Assembly (NCBI RefSeq): GCF_000485595.1
Contig: NW_014577620.1
Coordinates: 197,202-261,201 of the forward strand
DNA length: 64,000 nucleotides
Source: Priapulus caudatus
Taxonomy: Eukaryota > Priapulida > Priapulimorpha > Priapulimorphida > Priapulidae
Direction: 5' to 3'
Of the stretch, positions 46,201 to 57,308 are shown in pieces. Position 1 is the stretch's first letter, and every line of letters begins with the position of its first letter. The translations under genes were made by a program, and so were the position numbers. Below the pieces are notes generated by a model that was not told the DNA's origin, made no database searches, and was given only the letters and a program-made list of their open reading frames with translations.

Positions 46201-47069
46201 CAAATGGAAAGTGCAGGCCTAGATGATGTGTGGGTTGAGTCTGCAATATTTGGACAGAATGCTGCCAAGTCAATGATGGATGGGAAACATTATTACAGGG
46301 CTATTCAGGGACATATCTGGGCCTATGAAGCACTTAGTCGGATCAAGTTTGAAGCTTTCTTGGATTGGATACAACAGCAAAATCCTGAACTCCATCAGGA
46401 ACTGGTTGTGCATCCATCAGCAGTATCAGCATTGTTCAAGAAAAATGGTACGAGAACCCGAGAACCCGAATGCCTGTTGAATGCTGTGGCTGAATTCAAC
46501 GAACTCCTCGACCGTACAGAATATGTAGAGAAAACTGACGAATTCAACACCATGCTGAAGCAGAATCCCAACAATGCCTTCTGGTTGAAGTACCTTGAGA
46601 TGGTGGAAATACTCTTCGCATTCGTCCGCGCTAATCGAGATGGTGATTGGTTGCTCCATCTTGATTCGTTTGCCGCAATGTTACCTTGGCTGACCATATA
46701 TGATCATGTCAACTATGCAAGATGGGGTCCTGTTTACCTCGCTGACATGAAAGGACTCGCGCAGACCGCACCAGAAGTCCACGAAGAATTCCTGGCAAGG
46801 AATTTCGTAGTGAAACGACACGCATGGAGATTTAACCAAGTTCCAGTAGATCAAGCCACTGAATGGGTTAACAAGGTATGCAAGCTCTCAAATGGTATAA
46901 TTGGCATCACTCGGAATGACACGGCAAGGGACAGGTTCTGCACAACTTGGTCTGAAAGGTCACAGATATCAGATGACACCCTGCATCTATTCAGTCTTCG
47001 CAAATCACCACCCCCACCATTGCCACCAATTCCGCCCAGATCATCTACAAATGGCAGATCCACAGTAAG
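46201..47069 (+). CDS. Unknown repeat-family protein fused in frame to HECT linker exon end
   Basis: One long exon from acceptor TTTGGTCAG to donor CAGTAAG|GTACGA, start codon at 46204 or an upstream exon. Residues 1-265 or so belong to a multi-copy family seen in predicted proteomes of aquatic animals but without a known role. Recognisable segments are NNAFWLKYLEMVEILFAFVR, LPWLTIYDHVNYARWGPVY and GIIGITRNDTARDRF. The last about 22 residues, SPPPPLPPIPPRSSTNGRST, are nearly identical to the end of the HECT copy 1 linker exon, and the donor and first intron bases match too. It leaves in phase 2, which fits a HECT exon. No in-frame HECT exon follows until the pseudogene at 59894. Confidence 0.6.
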
Positions 47070-47126
47070 GTACGAACACACATGCATTTAATGTGATGTA
47101 GTGTACGCTGGGTTGCACGCTGGTTC

Positions 47127-49301
47127 TTGCGTGTGGACGTACATGTATTCTATGCAGAAATCATGGAATTTTCTGGCCAAAAAGTAAAGCGCAAAGACAT
47201 TGTCGAAAGCGACAACGATAAAGGAGAGGCAAAATCTAGAGACAAAGAAAGTGGTATAAAAAATCTCTGGAGATGGGATTGGCTGGAGACAGAAGTAGAG
47301 GATGCAGATTCTAAAAATACTATCTCGCAGATGTGATACGCAAATTGGAATCTCCAGGAAAATGTTACTGTATCGTGTGTGACACGGAAATTAAGTACTC
47401 AATATAAGGGCTGCCCTCCGGGACCACTGACAGAAGAGCATCAGGCACAGGGACCAAATAAAGTTAGTCAATTCTAACTATAGGCTAGATTTTCAGCCAA
47501 GAACAGGTGACCAATATTTTGAATGCTTTCATAAATAAATATAAATTTTCATAATTGGCATTTTTAATTTTATGATCATCAGATATTTATCAGATCAGAT
47601 CCATGGTAGGGTGTGTCTGTTTTCCACATTGCCAGTGTACCTAGGAATTGTGTGTACCAGTCATGAGAACACATGCATATTTAGGATACTCATCTAGTCT
47701 AGACATGATTTAGATCTATATAATTATCATGAGTGTAATCTGAAAATTTGTTCAAAATCTCATAAAACGCTTCTCTATTTGTTGATTTATTGACAAATTC
47801 AGTTTAAATTTGGTATACAGAACATAAATGCATATTATTTCCAGACCTGTACAACAAAAGTGCAATTTTGGACCATTTTGGACGCTGTCCATATTTTTTG
47901 TAGCGTTTGATTTCTTTTTAGCTATGCTATTTCATGAATAGATTCTTTGATAGAAGCTTGTGAAGAGTAGATTATGTATGAAGTGATTTTTTTCCTGTTA
48001 CAGCTGAACCTGGAACCTCGGACTCAACCACCAACGTAACACCATATGGAATTCATCCAATGTATATAGGCCACCCTGTAGCTGGTCCAGCTAATGTTCC
48101 TCATCCCTACACATCAGTCAGGGAAAGAAGGACAAACCAAGAAGCTACTATCCTTGGGTTTATTGCTGAAGAAAATTTACCATATGCTAGTTCTCCAAAA
48201 CTGGTCGAACTTACACAAAAGCTTGCCAAAGATAAGAAAACACTTGAAACAGTTTCTCTTTCGAGGACAGCTGCATCGTATAAGACGCATCATGGGTTAA
48301 CCAAGACATTCCAAGATGAACTCGTACATGGCCTAAAAAACACATTTCAGCTTGAATATCGATGAGGCCACAAACAACAACAAGATGAGAGTTTTGTCAG
48401 TATTAGTAAGCTACTACAATAATTCTCGACAAGAAGTTGTTCACGCCATCTGAAATCAATTAACTTAGTACATGTCAATGCTCAATCCTTGTATGATGCT
48501 ATTGTAGACATGTTTGATGAGTTTGGGTTACCTTGGACAAACTTGCTTTCAATTCTGATGGACAGTTGTGCAGTAAAGCGGGGATCGAAGTCAGGACTTG
48601 AAACCTGCATTCGCGCTAATAAGGCACCACCTCATCTCTTGAATGTAGATGGTGATTCATGCCACCATGCCCATAATGCTGCCAAGAAACTTTATGGTCA
48701 GTTTGGTTATCATTTGGAGGGCCTCATCAAGAACATACACATAGACTTCATGTGGTCAGCAGACCTCAGGGAATCTCTTCAAGAAATCTGCCAGATTTTG
48801 AACATTAAATACACTCGACCAATGGACTACATTGCACATCGCTGGCTGAGCGTGTATGATACAGGAAATGACATCAGCCGCATGTTTCCTGCTCTAACTT
48901 TGTTCTACTATGACGGCTTGTCAGAGCAAGATCGGAAATTGTACTATTCTACCGTGTCAGCAATCTACCAACAATATGGCTTGAGTAAACAGGCACGTCA
49001 TCAGGTAATACAGATCCGCAATCGTTGCACAAACAAATCAGGCATGGCAAAGGAAGGGAAAGAAAGAAAGAAAAGAATAGTCGACAAGCTGTTCATCTTC
49101 CGAAAGAAGACAAAACTACATCTGTCATTCTATATGTCTGTGTTGCCTCTCCTACACAAATATGTCAAGACATTTGAGATGACAGAACCGCTCATCTACA
49201 AGCATAATGACAACGAAGTGGAACTTTTGAATGATGTTCTAGTTAGCTTTCTGAAACCGGAAGTGATTCCAGAAGCGAAAATCCTCAGTACTCTGGACGT
49301 C
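47127..49301 (+). pseudogene. hAT-type transposase, N-terminal and core part, broken
   Basis: First comes a possible BED-like finger region (47163-47402, with CYCIVCDTEIKYS ending in a stop). An exon after TTACAG at 48003 begins the core. A frame change near 48350 separates KNTF from SLNIDEATNNNKMRVLSVLV, which carries the first acidic motif. A stop and further frame change precede the 290-codon open frame from 48489, with SILMDSCAVKRGSKSGLE, then VDGDSCHHAHNAAKKL, typical of hAT transposases related to ZMYM/KIAA1586-like proteins. The core stops at ILSTLDV near 49301. The C-terminal half of such a protein is found at 58195. Confidence 0.7.
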
Positions 49302-50389
49302 TCGCAGCCATCCTCGTGCACCAGCACGACCACGCCACGTAGTGGCCGCCAATACAACTAACCTGCACTTCCAGAACACTTAACGAGTAGCTGTATCGAG
49401 TTTGCCTCCCAGTTTTGGGTATAGGGGATAACGATCTGTAAATCGTCGACCGAGAGTTCTGTTCATAGCACGAGGGTTTTGAGTAGCCACGAAGATGGGG
49501 CACGGCTCGAAATACCCCCATAACTTTTTTGGCTAATGTGCGCGCGTCCTATAGCCGTCAAAAACGGAATTTAAACGTTTTCTGTCGAGACACGCCTACG
49601 GCAACTGTCAATCACCGACACGTGCTCGCCACGCCGTGCGTGGACGTGATAGGCCAGCTCTGTTGCTGTTCTTTACCCGTAGTTTAAACCGGCCAGGCTG
49701 AGCCGTCTACATAGTACACGTTTGAAACATAGTCTACGGATCGAAGCCATTCTACATGAATTCACATAAAGGTTTCCACACGGGATTCACACGGGTTTCT
49801 ACAGGATTCAAATACGATCGAAGCCATTCTATGGCCCGTAGCAACGTGCCCCACGTTCTTACGATGTACGACCCGTTTGAAACATAGTCTACGAATCGAA
49901 GCCATTCTACACGATTCACATACAGGTTTCGACACGGGATTCACTGCACGCCTGAGAAGATCGACGACGGCAGTCGACGTATATAACCACCGCCAGGGGT
50001 TGACTCACTCCCCGCCCCCCACATCTCGTCTCGCTCCCCCGTGTGTCCTGCGCCGGTCGCTCATCATATCATGCATTTTGGAACCATTCTACGATGATGA
50101 AGTCGCTCGCATTCGCCTGTATACAAGGTAAACGTCACGTATTGACCATATAATCTGCTATATATTATATAATGACCAGGGGCCCGTTGTCAGAAACATC
50201 GTAAACCGCGCACGATCGCGTCACTGGCGCCCATAGATTACTGCATAACGATACGAATTATCCGTCACTTCGTTTGGAAGTTTTAATAATTTTTTTTCAT
50301 TGTAATATGCCTTACGAGTATATAGATAGCCTTTCTGTAGCTATAATTATGACATTATGTCAGATACATATGCACTGCAAATATAAAAT
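49302..50389. other. Non-coding start of the DNA splitting the hAT gene
   Basis: No supportable gene. It contains a 155-base-period direct repeat (GTTTGAAACATAGTCTAC at about 49720 and 49875). It also contains one of two exact 26-base copies of CTATGGCCCGTAGCAACGTG (49829 and 50637). Confidence 0.5.
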
Positions 50390-50630
50390 ATACGCACGCA
50401 CGCACACGCACACGCACCCGCAGTGACACACTCGGACGAACACGCACACGTACACACAAACACGCACGCACACGCACACGCGCATGCACGCACACGCACT
50501 TACATGCACACGCACACGCACACGTACACACAGGGACACACTCACACGCACACGCACTCGCACACACAGTAACACATTCACACGCACACGCACACACAAG
50601 GACACACAAACACGCACTCGCGCGCACCGG
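50390..50630. repeat. CACACG/ACACGC simple repeat
   Basis: Alternating CACG and CACACA words. Long Cys/Val/Arg open frames through it on the minus strand are artefacts of alternating purine-pyrimidine sequence. Confidence 0.9.
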
Positions 50631-50771
50631 CCTCGGCTATGGCCCGTAGCAACGTGCCCCACATGAGTCTAGGACATATGCCGCAATAATATTCTGTTAT
50701 ATTATTATCAATATATTATCAATATCGCTGAGGTGCCGAATGGCGGGAACTAGTCTACTGGTGGATTGCAG

Positions 50772-51235
50772 CGGCCGTATCGAAAACGCGGAAAGCCCGG
50801 AAAATACTAGTACACATTTGATATTTTGTGGATAGTTTGGCAATCAAATTTCACAAAATTCAAATGTTTTCAATCAAATATCACACGAATGCGAAACTAT
50901 CCACAAAATATCAAATGTGTATTTCGTATGCACAGCCCAGGTGTCGAGATGCCAATCGATTCCATTTCCCGATTCCTCATTTTCATGCCAACCACCCCGA
51001 GTCAAACCAAAACAATAGGACAATATGGCCAACGCGGTTCGCGCTGTCCAGATGCCTGCTGGTCTTTTGAATCAAGCATGAATAACTTCGTTATTCCTAC
51101 TCCTAACCCGCTGAAACTCGCACATTGTATTTAAAAACATAATATACATCATATACAGTCATTATTTACACCCATAAACTGTTTAAAAAATAGTTTAAAT
51201 CATTTTCCGGGCTTTCCGCGTTTTCGATACGGCCG
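50772..51235. mobile_element. MITE with 34-base perfect terminal inverted repeats
   Basis: A 464-base element. The first and last 34 bases are perfect inverse copies (start CGGCCGTATCGAAAACGCGG). Flanked by ATTGCAG on both sides (50765-50771 and 51236-51242), a 7-base target duplication, or 8 if one terminal G is shared. An internal inverted pair, ACACATTTGATATTTTGTGG and its inverse, spans about 50811-50922, so one half of the element can fold into a second long hairpin. No coding capacity. The superfamily is uncertain. Confidence 0.85.
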
Positions 51236-51242
51236 ATTGCAG

Positions 51243-52564
51243 CCTGTAGTTTCGCAAAATAACACCATGCGGCGCCGTATCGTCTGCTTAAAAATGCTTG
51301 ACGGGAAAATAAAAATTTATTGATGTACAGGAGTTTGAGTTGACGCAGGCGCTATTAAACCAGAAACAAATCACTTGTTTTTTTGGCCGTGTGGTGCAAT
51401 TGTATTCTATAGTTGTGTTGCTCGCAATCGATAGTTCATAATGTGTACATAATGTTATTTTTGTTTCTGTTAAATGTGAATGAATATTTTATCTTTCTTC
51501 CTCCTGCTGGTCACATTAATACATGGTGCTGTTACAGTGTTTTCTTTAGAAGAGTACGGGTCAAAGTGGGAGAATAGCAATAATGCAATGTTTGTCATAA
51601 AATGCATCGGTGATAATATGTATTAAAATAACTAAAAAATAAGCCATGGAATGACTTATGTGACCTAGTACAGCAAAATGAGTTGCAGTGACAAGAAAAT
51701 TATTTGTTTGTAAAATCTTTTTATACATGACGTTATAAGCTTCAAAATGATGTAAGGATCTCCTTTCTATCTTGAATATTGATAACAGCCATGTTTCTGT
51801 AGTATGTAATGCATTTTCTGTTGCATTACTATTCTAATGCATTTTATCATAAAAGTTTCCTGGCAAATTCCGACTCATTTTGCTGTGCTGGGTCACGTAT
51901 TGCAGAATTTTTCTAAAATTGTTTTTTGTGGCCATGAGTGTACATAGAGAAAACTTTATATTTGTATTCATTTATTGTACAGCATGACAGTATTCCTTTT
52001 GAGTTTTGTACCATTGTGAAGCATTTTATTTCGGCTCCATGGTGATATGTGGAATGTTTACATTATAATCAAATTACATGAAAAGTATATGTTTTTCATC
52101 ATCAAAGATTTTGTGAAAAATTGGCAGAATCAGAATCATAATATTCTGTGGTATTTGCTCATTGTACACTTGATTGCTTCAGAACTGTTTGTACGAGGCA
52201 TACACATACCAAGAAGAAATGTATTTCCGCAGAATAAATGTATTTCACCTGTATTTTTGTGGCAAAAATCAATAATGTTCTTCATAATTCTCTTGCGCTC
52301 AGCCACACCCCTTGATCAACAAGACATCGCTTGTTCATCAGGGAGCAGGCAGGTGGTGTAACGGTGCTGTAAATACAGTGTACGAACGAAGACCTGATGA
52401 AACTGGCTCATGGCAGAAATTGAAAATGAGGTTAGGGGTATTAACCGTATATTCAGTCGTCGGCCCAGAGTTCGGGCTGAAAGAGTTAATACTTTAAAAG
52501 CCAGCAAAGAATACAATCTGGCAAATTGACAATACTGTTTAAGTTCCGTCAAGAGCATGCATAA
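51243..52564. other. Non-coding DNA downstream of the integrase gene
   Basis: AT-rich 3' flank of the minus-strand integrase gene. No exon supported. Confidence 0.5.
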
Positions 52565-53381
52565 TTACAGGTTCATGTTCTCTGAAATAAAATCTAGTAC
52601 ACCCAGATAGTGAGATAAACCCATGTCTGCGGCTTCAATATTGGACAATGGGTCAATATGTTCCTTTAATGTATCCAAAGCATTTTCTGAGAGTAAACCC
52701 ACTGTATCTGGGATGGTCACAATGACAACAGCAATGTCTAATTCAGACACTCTGTCTGAGTCTGAACTGTTGTCCCTGGCATGTATGGTGTCGGGTAAAG
52801 ACTCGGCATCACTAGTATTCTCTGCAGATGAGGATGGATGATTGCCAGCAAATATTCCTCTTGTGGCAGTGTTGGCTGAATTATACAGTTGAAGCGAACC
52901 TTCTACAAATAGTTGTACAGGTGACATATTTTCTGTGCGCAATTTATGGTGATTCCACTGCTTCACAAAGGTATCAATAGCATGCTGAATCCTTGGCAAG
53001 AAAATGTAATGCAGTGCATACAGCTGTTCTTCACTATTGGGGTTCAACAGATTATCTCGCTCAAATGCAGTGAAAAGATCATAATAGGTGTTGGTAGCAC
53101 CATCCCACAAGTCACGCCACAGCCTTTCAATACGTTGATTGTGGACACTTTTGCCACAAATGGCACTACCTCTTCCTGTCCCTCGGTTCTCCTCCATAAA
53201 GGAACGCACCAGCTGGTTCTCGCCTCCATAATCACAGCGTATCCTAGAAGGAATGCCATACTGATCGACAGCCTCCTTGAAATTGGTCTGTACTGTTGTG
53301 GCCCGATTGTTCGTAGATGCTTTCATAAATGTGATTAATCGAGAATATCCATCAACTGCACCATGAATGACAATGCGCCAC
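52565..53381 (-). CDS. IS481-like integrase gene, catalytic exon
   Basis: An 817-base terminal exon, acceptor ATTTTGCAG|GTGGCG, stop TAA. It opens WRIVIHGAVDGYSRLITFMK. Catalytic Asp 2 is in IRCDYGGEN and Glu in VHNQRIERLWRDLWDG, 34 residues between them, which fits a DD(34/35)E integrase core. Then come FLPRIQHAIDTFVKQWNHHK and LRTENMSPVQLF, and an acidic Ser/Asp-rich tail. The family occurs as many intron-bearing copies in fish, lancelet and coral genomes, and resembles bacterial IS481/IS3-type integrases. The open frame is intact. Confidence 0.82.
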
Positions 53382-54011
53382 CTGCAAAATGATAAACAGT
53401 AGAATACAGTAACTAAACTGTTTTAAAGTTATTTATTTAATTGGTAGAAATGTTCTTCTGCAATAATAAAAAGCAGAAAAGCTGCACAAATAATGTATGG
53501 GCAACTGAAGTGGGACACTGCTTGAAGTTCCCAAGCACTCATATATGGACAAACTTGCAGCTTGGAAGAATTAGATGATAAAATGATAATTTTAATTTTT
53601 GAATGAATATTTTAAAAATTATATTTTGTAACATAACGCACATCAGCATCAGGGCTTGATTTTTTTATCTAAAAACTAACTGGTAGAAGTGGCACAGCAT
53701 TGTGTGTAAAAGGGCACTTTTGGGAAAGCAAACTTTTTTATTGAAAATATAGCTGTATTATTGCCTCTGCCATTACATGTAGAGGTATACCATAACATTA
53801 ATAACACAAATTTGTTTTGTCAAATCCGAGTCAATGATTTGTGAACTTTGGTTGAGCTCATAGGGAATGACCCTTACCTAAATATATGTCGAAAGGCACA
53901 TGGAGTGAGTGTCCCAGAAAATTAGTACTTGAATTAAAATTAATCTTGTACAGTAAACTCATACAGTAAACTGGACTGTCATGTGACTGTGTTTTCGATT
54001 TTGCAACTAAC
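53382..54011 (-). other. Intron of the IS481-like integrase gene
   Basis: AT-rich, 630 bases, with splice sites GTTAGT and TTTTGCAG and phase 2. No other feature seen. Confidence 0.7.
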
Positions 54012-54298
54012 CTGATAAGCTTGTGATTCCCATCCAGATGCCAAAGTGAATTTGGCGCTTCGACTGCATATGTTCTCCGTTTAATGGCCTTCTGGGAACG
54101 AAGTGCCACACCAGCCGGATCCACTCGCCACATTGCATGTCGGACACGTTCCCTCAGCACATGGATACCAGCGTTTTCTAGGCGTACAAGCATTGAGTTG
54201 GCACCAAGGCGTCGGTTATGCTGAAGAAATCTCTTAACATTGTCATCTAATTCAGCATCTGACATCTGAGAGAAGTCTTCTGTCAATTTTAATTTGAA
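54012..54298 (-). CDS. IS481-like integrase gene, middle exon
   Basis: A 287-base exon leaving in phase 2 at CTTATCAG|GTTAGT. It encodes FSQMSDAELDDNVKRFLQHN, then LENAGIHVLRERVRHAMWRV, then NSLWHLDGNHKLIR, where the Asp is catalytic residue 1. I place the acceptor at TTTCAGTGAG|TTC, which preserves phase 0 with the upstream exon. The nearer TTTCAG would put a stop first. Together with the neighbouring exons it gives HTH, intermediate domain and integrase core in the usual order. Confidence 0.78.
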
Positions 54299-54711
54299 CT
54301 CACTGAAATAATAAGTAATCTGAATTCAGAATAATACTTTCCAACTGAGTTTACACTCTAGTCATTGCCTCTAGATTAAATGACATCTGCATTTCTCGAA
54401 AATGCTTTGGAGGTCTTATGACATGATCAATTATTGGAGTATAGAGCTATCTAGCATAAAAACAAAATAAGGAGAAATCTTGACATTTGAAAAAAATGAC
54501 GTTAAGCAAGTCAATGCGATATACCAGCACTGACACCGTCACTGTTCCATCACCTGAAATGGATTGCAGGGCAGAAATTAGAAATCATGAAGGCCACAGA
54601 GACCAGTACGTGGCCATTGGGGCCTTCCCAACTGACCTCAGTGTTCTAATGAATTTGAGTTGCAGCAGCTACTTTTCTCAAATTAGATCTATCCTCGAAT
54701 TGTAGTTATAC

Positions 54712-54893
54712 CTTCATCATTCTCCTCTTGACGGTCTTTGTTGACACATTCAACATTTCGCCCATCTTCTTCATGCTGAATCTACAAGCAATCAAGAGCT
54801 CTAATTGTCCTTTGGATACGACATACTTCGATGCCCCTTTTCTGTTAGCTGTTGCAACACGTTCACATCTGTAACCTCTAGGCAGTCCATCAC
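54712..54893 (-). CDS. IS481-like integrase gene, HTH exon
   Basis: A 182-base exon, acceptor CACTTACAG|GTGATG, donor AAG|GTATAA, leaving in phase 0. It encodes YVVSKGQLELLIACRFSMKK, then MGEMLNVSTKTVKRRMMK. This is a helix-turn-helix of the kind that opens this integrase family (Q-L-E-x-L, then I/M-x-x-M-L-x-V-S-x-x-T-V-x-R-R). A further 5' exon with the start codon is expected but not seen. Confidence 0.75.
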
Positions 54894-55712
54894 CTGTAAG
54901 TGTAATCAATGACATTTAACATAATATTTGTTTCATATAAAAAAAGCGGCTAGAGCGGAATGCCATTTTAGGCTACAGCGGAATGAACAATTCTAAACAG
55001 AGAGTACCAACTGACTGAGTCGAGTATAGCCCATCCAAGCCATACTGTTTTGTCTCCTTCTCAATTTTCTATATGCACTAGAACCAACACGTAAAAACTG
55101 CAAATTATTAGTTTGATAGATCATCTAGACTCCTTGCGAAAGTCAGACATTACGACCAGAAGGGGTAAACAAACCTCGGTTCCAAGCCGAAAATGCGACA
55201 CAAAACCATCCATGTAATATATAATCGATCCTACATTTTGGCCTGGAACCAAGGTTTGTTTAGCCCCTGGCCTTCTTGGCGAAGGCAATGGCCGGCCTAG
55301 GCCTACATGTCATAGACATAGAGTAAAACCATGATCATGCCTATACGGCTATAGGCCTACTGCATGATCAGCCTAGCTACTATAAGTCATGCAGGCCTAA
55401 CGAAAAAGCCAAAACTGGCAAAAGAAGCCTTAGAAGGGCCAACCAATGCAAGGGCCAATGCCTGAAGGGGCATATGACCGCGATATATGACTTATGATGC
55501 ACTGTGACTGTATACACTTAGGCCAAAGAGCTTAGAATGATAAGAGGTGACACTCGCCAGAAATAGTGTAATTGCCTCAACAGTGCTGCCGCACTGCGGC
55601 CGCGTTGATAGGCTATTTGCAGCGATCATGGCTATATGCTGCTAAGAAGACAAAGCAAGGCGGTGCTGCTTGTTCAGCGTACTTGTGTTATAATCGGCGC
55701 TACACCTCACTA
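54894..55712. other. Non-coding flank up to the gap, with palindromic element
   Basis: Contains an imperfect long palindrome at about 55155-55279 (AGGGGTAAACAAACC and inverse, with GGTTCCA..GCC..AAAATG inner arms) and many TAGGCCTA words. No exon seen. The transposase reading frame to the right of the gap does not continue here. Confidence 0.5.
55155..55279. repeat. Imperfect palindromic MITE-like element
   Basis: Inverted arms of about 35 bases, AGGGGTAAACAAACCTCGGT on the left matched by AGGGGCTAAACAAACCTTGG on the opposite strand at the right, around a short core. Target duplication not evident. Confidence 0.55.
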
Positions 55713-55722
55713 NNNNNNNNNN
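55713..55722. other. Gap of 10 N inside a transposase exon
   Basis: The minus-strand transposase frame enters this gap right after KPKQP and no continuation is found on the other side. Confidence 0.99.
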
Positions 55723-56228
55723 TGGTTGTTTGGGTTTCTGGATAGGGCACTCTGTGCCATCCACTACTACTCGTGTTGATGGGAAATGTGTCTTGAAACC
55801 CCGAGGAGAAAAGTAATGTACTAGGTCTCGTGATGGCCACCAGTTGACCTCACCCCACTCTACAGCCATAAAATTGATCCATGTAATAAATATATTGCCA
55901 ACAGAATTTGGTGAAGTGTTAAACATACGGCTCAACTCAAAGTGTGTCTGATTTCTACGCAGTTTCATAAGTGTGAGAAGAAACTGGTCCTCTATTGAAA
56001 GTGAGTGAATGACGTCACCATAATAGCGAAGCTCATATGCAGCAGCTCCTAGCAGACTCAGAACAAACATGAATGTGTTGTAGTTTCCAAGACCGGTGTA
56101 GAAATGCAGGCCCTCTCGGTCATTCATGAACCATTTTGCAGTGAATCTTGAAGGTGGCTCACTTTGGGTGCCTGTTGTCTTGGTTTCAATGGCGTCTGTC
56201 TGTGTGCAATCCTCTCGGTATGGTACAT
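55723..56228 (-). CDS. THAP-DDE (ISL2EU-like) transposase, DDE exon, cut by gap
   Basis: The exon opens at acceptor TTTGATCAG|ATGTAC and rebuilds an Asp codon with the upstream exon. It encodes FMNDREGLHFYTGLGNY, then FLLTLMKLRRNQTHFELSRM, a helical DNA-binding-like part, then FPSTRVVVDGTECPIQKPKQ. The Asp in VVDGTE is the first catalytic residue of DDE_Tnp_4-type transposases. The remaining two acidic residues are lost to the gap. Together with the THAP exon this is the ISL2EU/THAP-DDE arrangement. Confidence 0.78.
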
Positions 56229-56363
56229 CTGATCAAAAAAATGAATAAAATGTTGATAAAATATACTTATATCTTTGTGTTGATCAAACCACACCTTTCA
56301 TACACACAACATTAAAAATACATGTATGCAGCTAGCCTGAAGTATGTATACTTATTATCTTAT

Positions 56364-56440
56364 CATGACAATTGTTTGGTTGGAGGAGGGGGCATATATT
56401 AGTAATATATGTCCCCTCCTCCAACCACACAAATGACATG
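56364..56440. repeat. Long hairpin in the transposase intron
   Basis: GGTTGGAGGAGGGGGCATAT and its inverse around the centre TATTAGTAATA, with similarity extending to CATGACAATTGTTT on the left and AAATGACATG on the right. The stem is about 35 base pairs with few mismatches. A target duplication cannot be defined. Confidence 0.75.
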
Positions 56441-56530
56441 TCCAGGTTATATTACACCTTGTATATAGATATACATATATTATTTTTATGCATGCATATA
56501 TATTGATCTTAATGTGCATTTCACATATAT

Positions 56531-56570
56531 CTACTAGCAGAAACCATATCTTATGGGTTTCTGCTACTAG
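56531..56570. repeat. Second hairpin in the transposase intron
   Basis: CTACTAGCAGAAACC, an 8-10 base loop, and GGTTTCTGCTACTAG form a near-perfect stem. Confidence 0.65.
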
Positions 56571-56671
56571 TAAATTGTTCTATATTCTGAAATATTAATA
56601 CCTAATGTAGTAGGAAAAATGATGCAGGTTCTTATAAACGGGTTTTTACTGTATTCGTAATGGCAACACAC

Positions 56672-56878
56672 CAGGAATGTTTCTCTCTGTAGATATTTCC
56701 ATTTGTGCCCCAACGTCAGAAAAGGCCGCATCTCTTTGCTGGTTCTGCTTCTCTTCCATATCCAACTTCTTCTTAACTCTCTCACGCCGTGCAGATTGGG
56801 CAGGCGTTGTTTCCTTGCTCCACGCGAAGATATGCGGCACAGCCGTAGGTCTCAGCATTGTTATCAGGGGCTTCGTAC
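56672..56878 (-). CDS. THAP-DDE transposase, AVPHIF and coiled-coil exon
   Basis: A 207-base exon, acceptor TTAACTAG|GTACGA, donor CCTG|GTGTGT. It encodes TKPLITMLRPTAVPHIFAWS, carrying the AVPxIF box that closes a THAP domain, then SARRERVKKKLDMEEKQNQQ, a charged coiled coil. Splice phases fit the THAP exon (1 base) and the DDE exon (2 bases). Confidence 0.78.
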
Positions 56879-57121
56879 CTAGTTAAAAACACTATTGCTA
56901 TTAAGTACTATTAGTATTATTATTAGTATATTACTAAATTACTACTAGTACTAGTACTAGTATTACTATTAGTATTACTATTAGTATTAGGGCATTTGTC
57001 AAATTTAAAGTTTAGGTTCAGTTTGTTTATAATTATATACCCCTGAATATAATTACATCATATTTTATTGGAATGTATTATTTACACACGCAGAAAATAT
57101 CTGTAATGTAACTAAACTCAC

Positions 57122-57308
57122 CATAAGTTGTCTTTTTCTCGTAGTCATCTTCATCAAAGTGTCGCTTACAAACGACACTGTGCCTCGTAGGCCGCCACTT
57201 CTCATTTCGTCTCACAGCTGCCAACCACTGCTTGACCCGATTTGGGTTCGATAATGGCCAAACATGACCGCTTTTTCCATCACAATTTGGTACACAACAC
57301 AACGGCAT
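57122..57308 (-). CDS. THAP-DDE transposase, THAP zinc finger exon
   Basis: A 187-base first coding exon from ATG. It encodes MPLCCVPNCDGKSGHVWPLS, then VKQWLAAVRRNEKWRPTRHS, then VVCKRHFDEDDY. This is a C2CH THAP finger with both cysteines at the start, the W in the first helix and CxxH near the end. THAP domains bind DNA and in transposases recognise element ends. The donor is TATG|GTGAGT. The start codon is chosen because the canonical THAP N-terminus follows it directly. Confidence 0.85.

Noticed and set aside
50355-50662. Cys/Val/Arg-rich open frames
   Set aside because: Pure consequence of the CACACG repeat.
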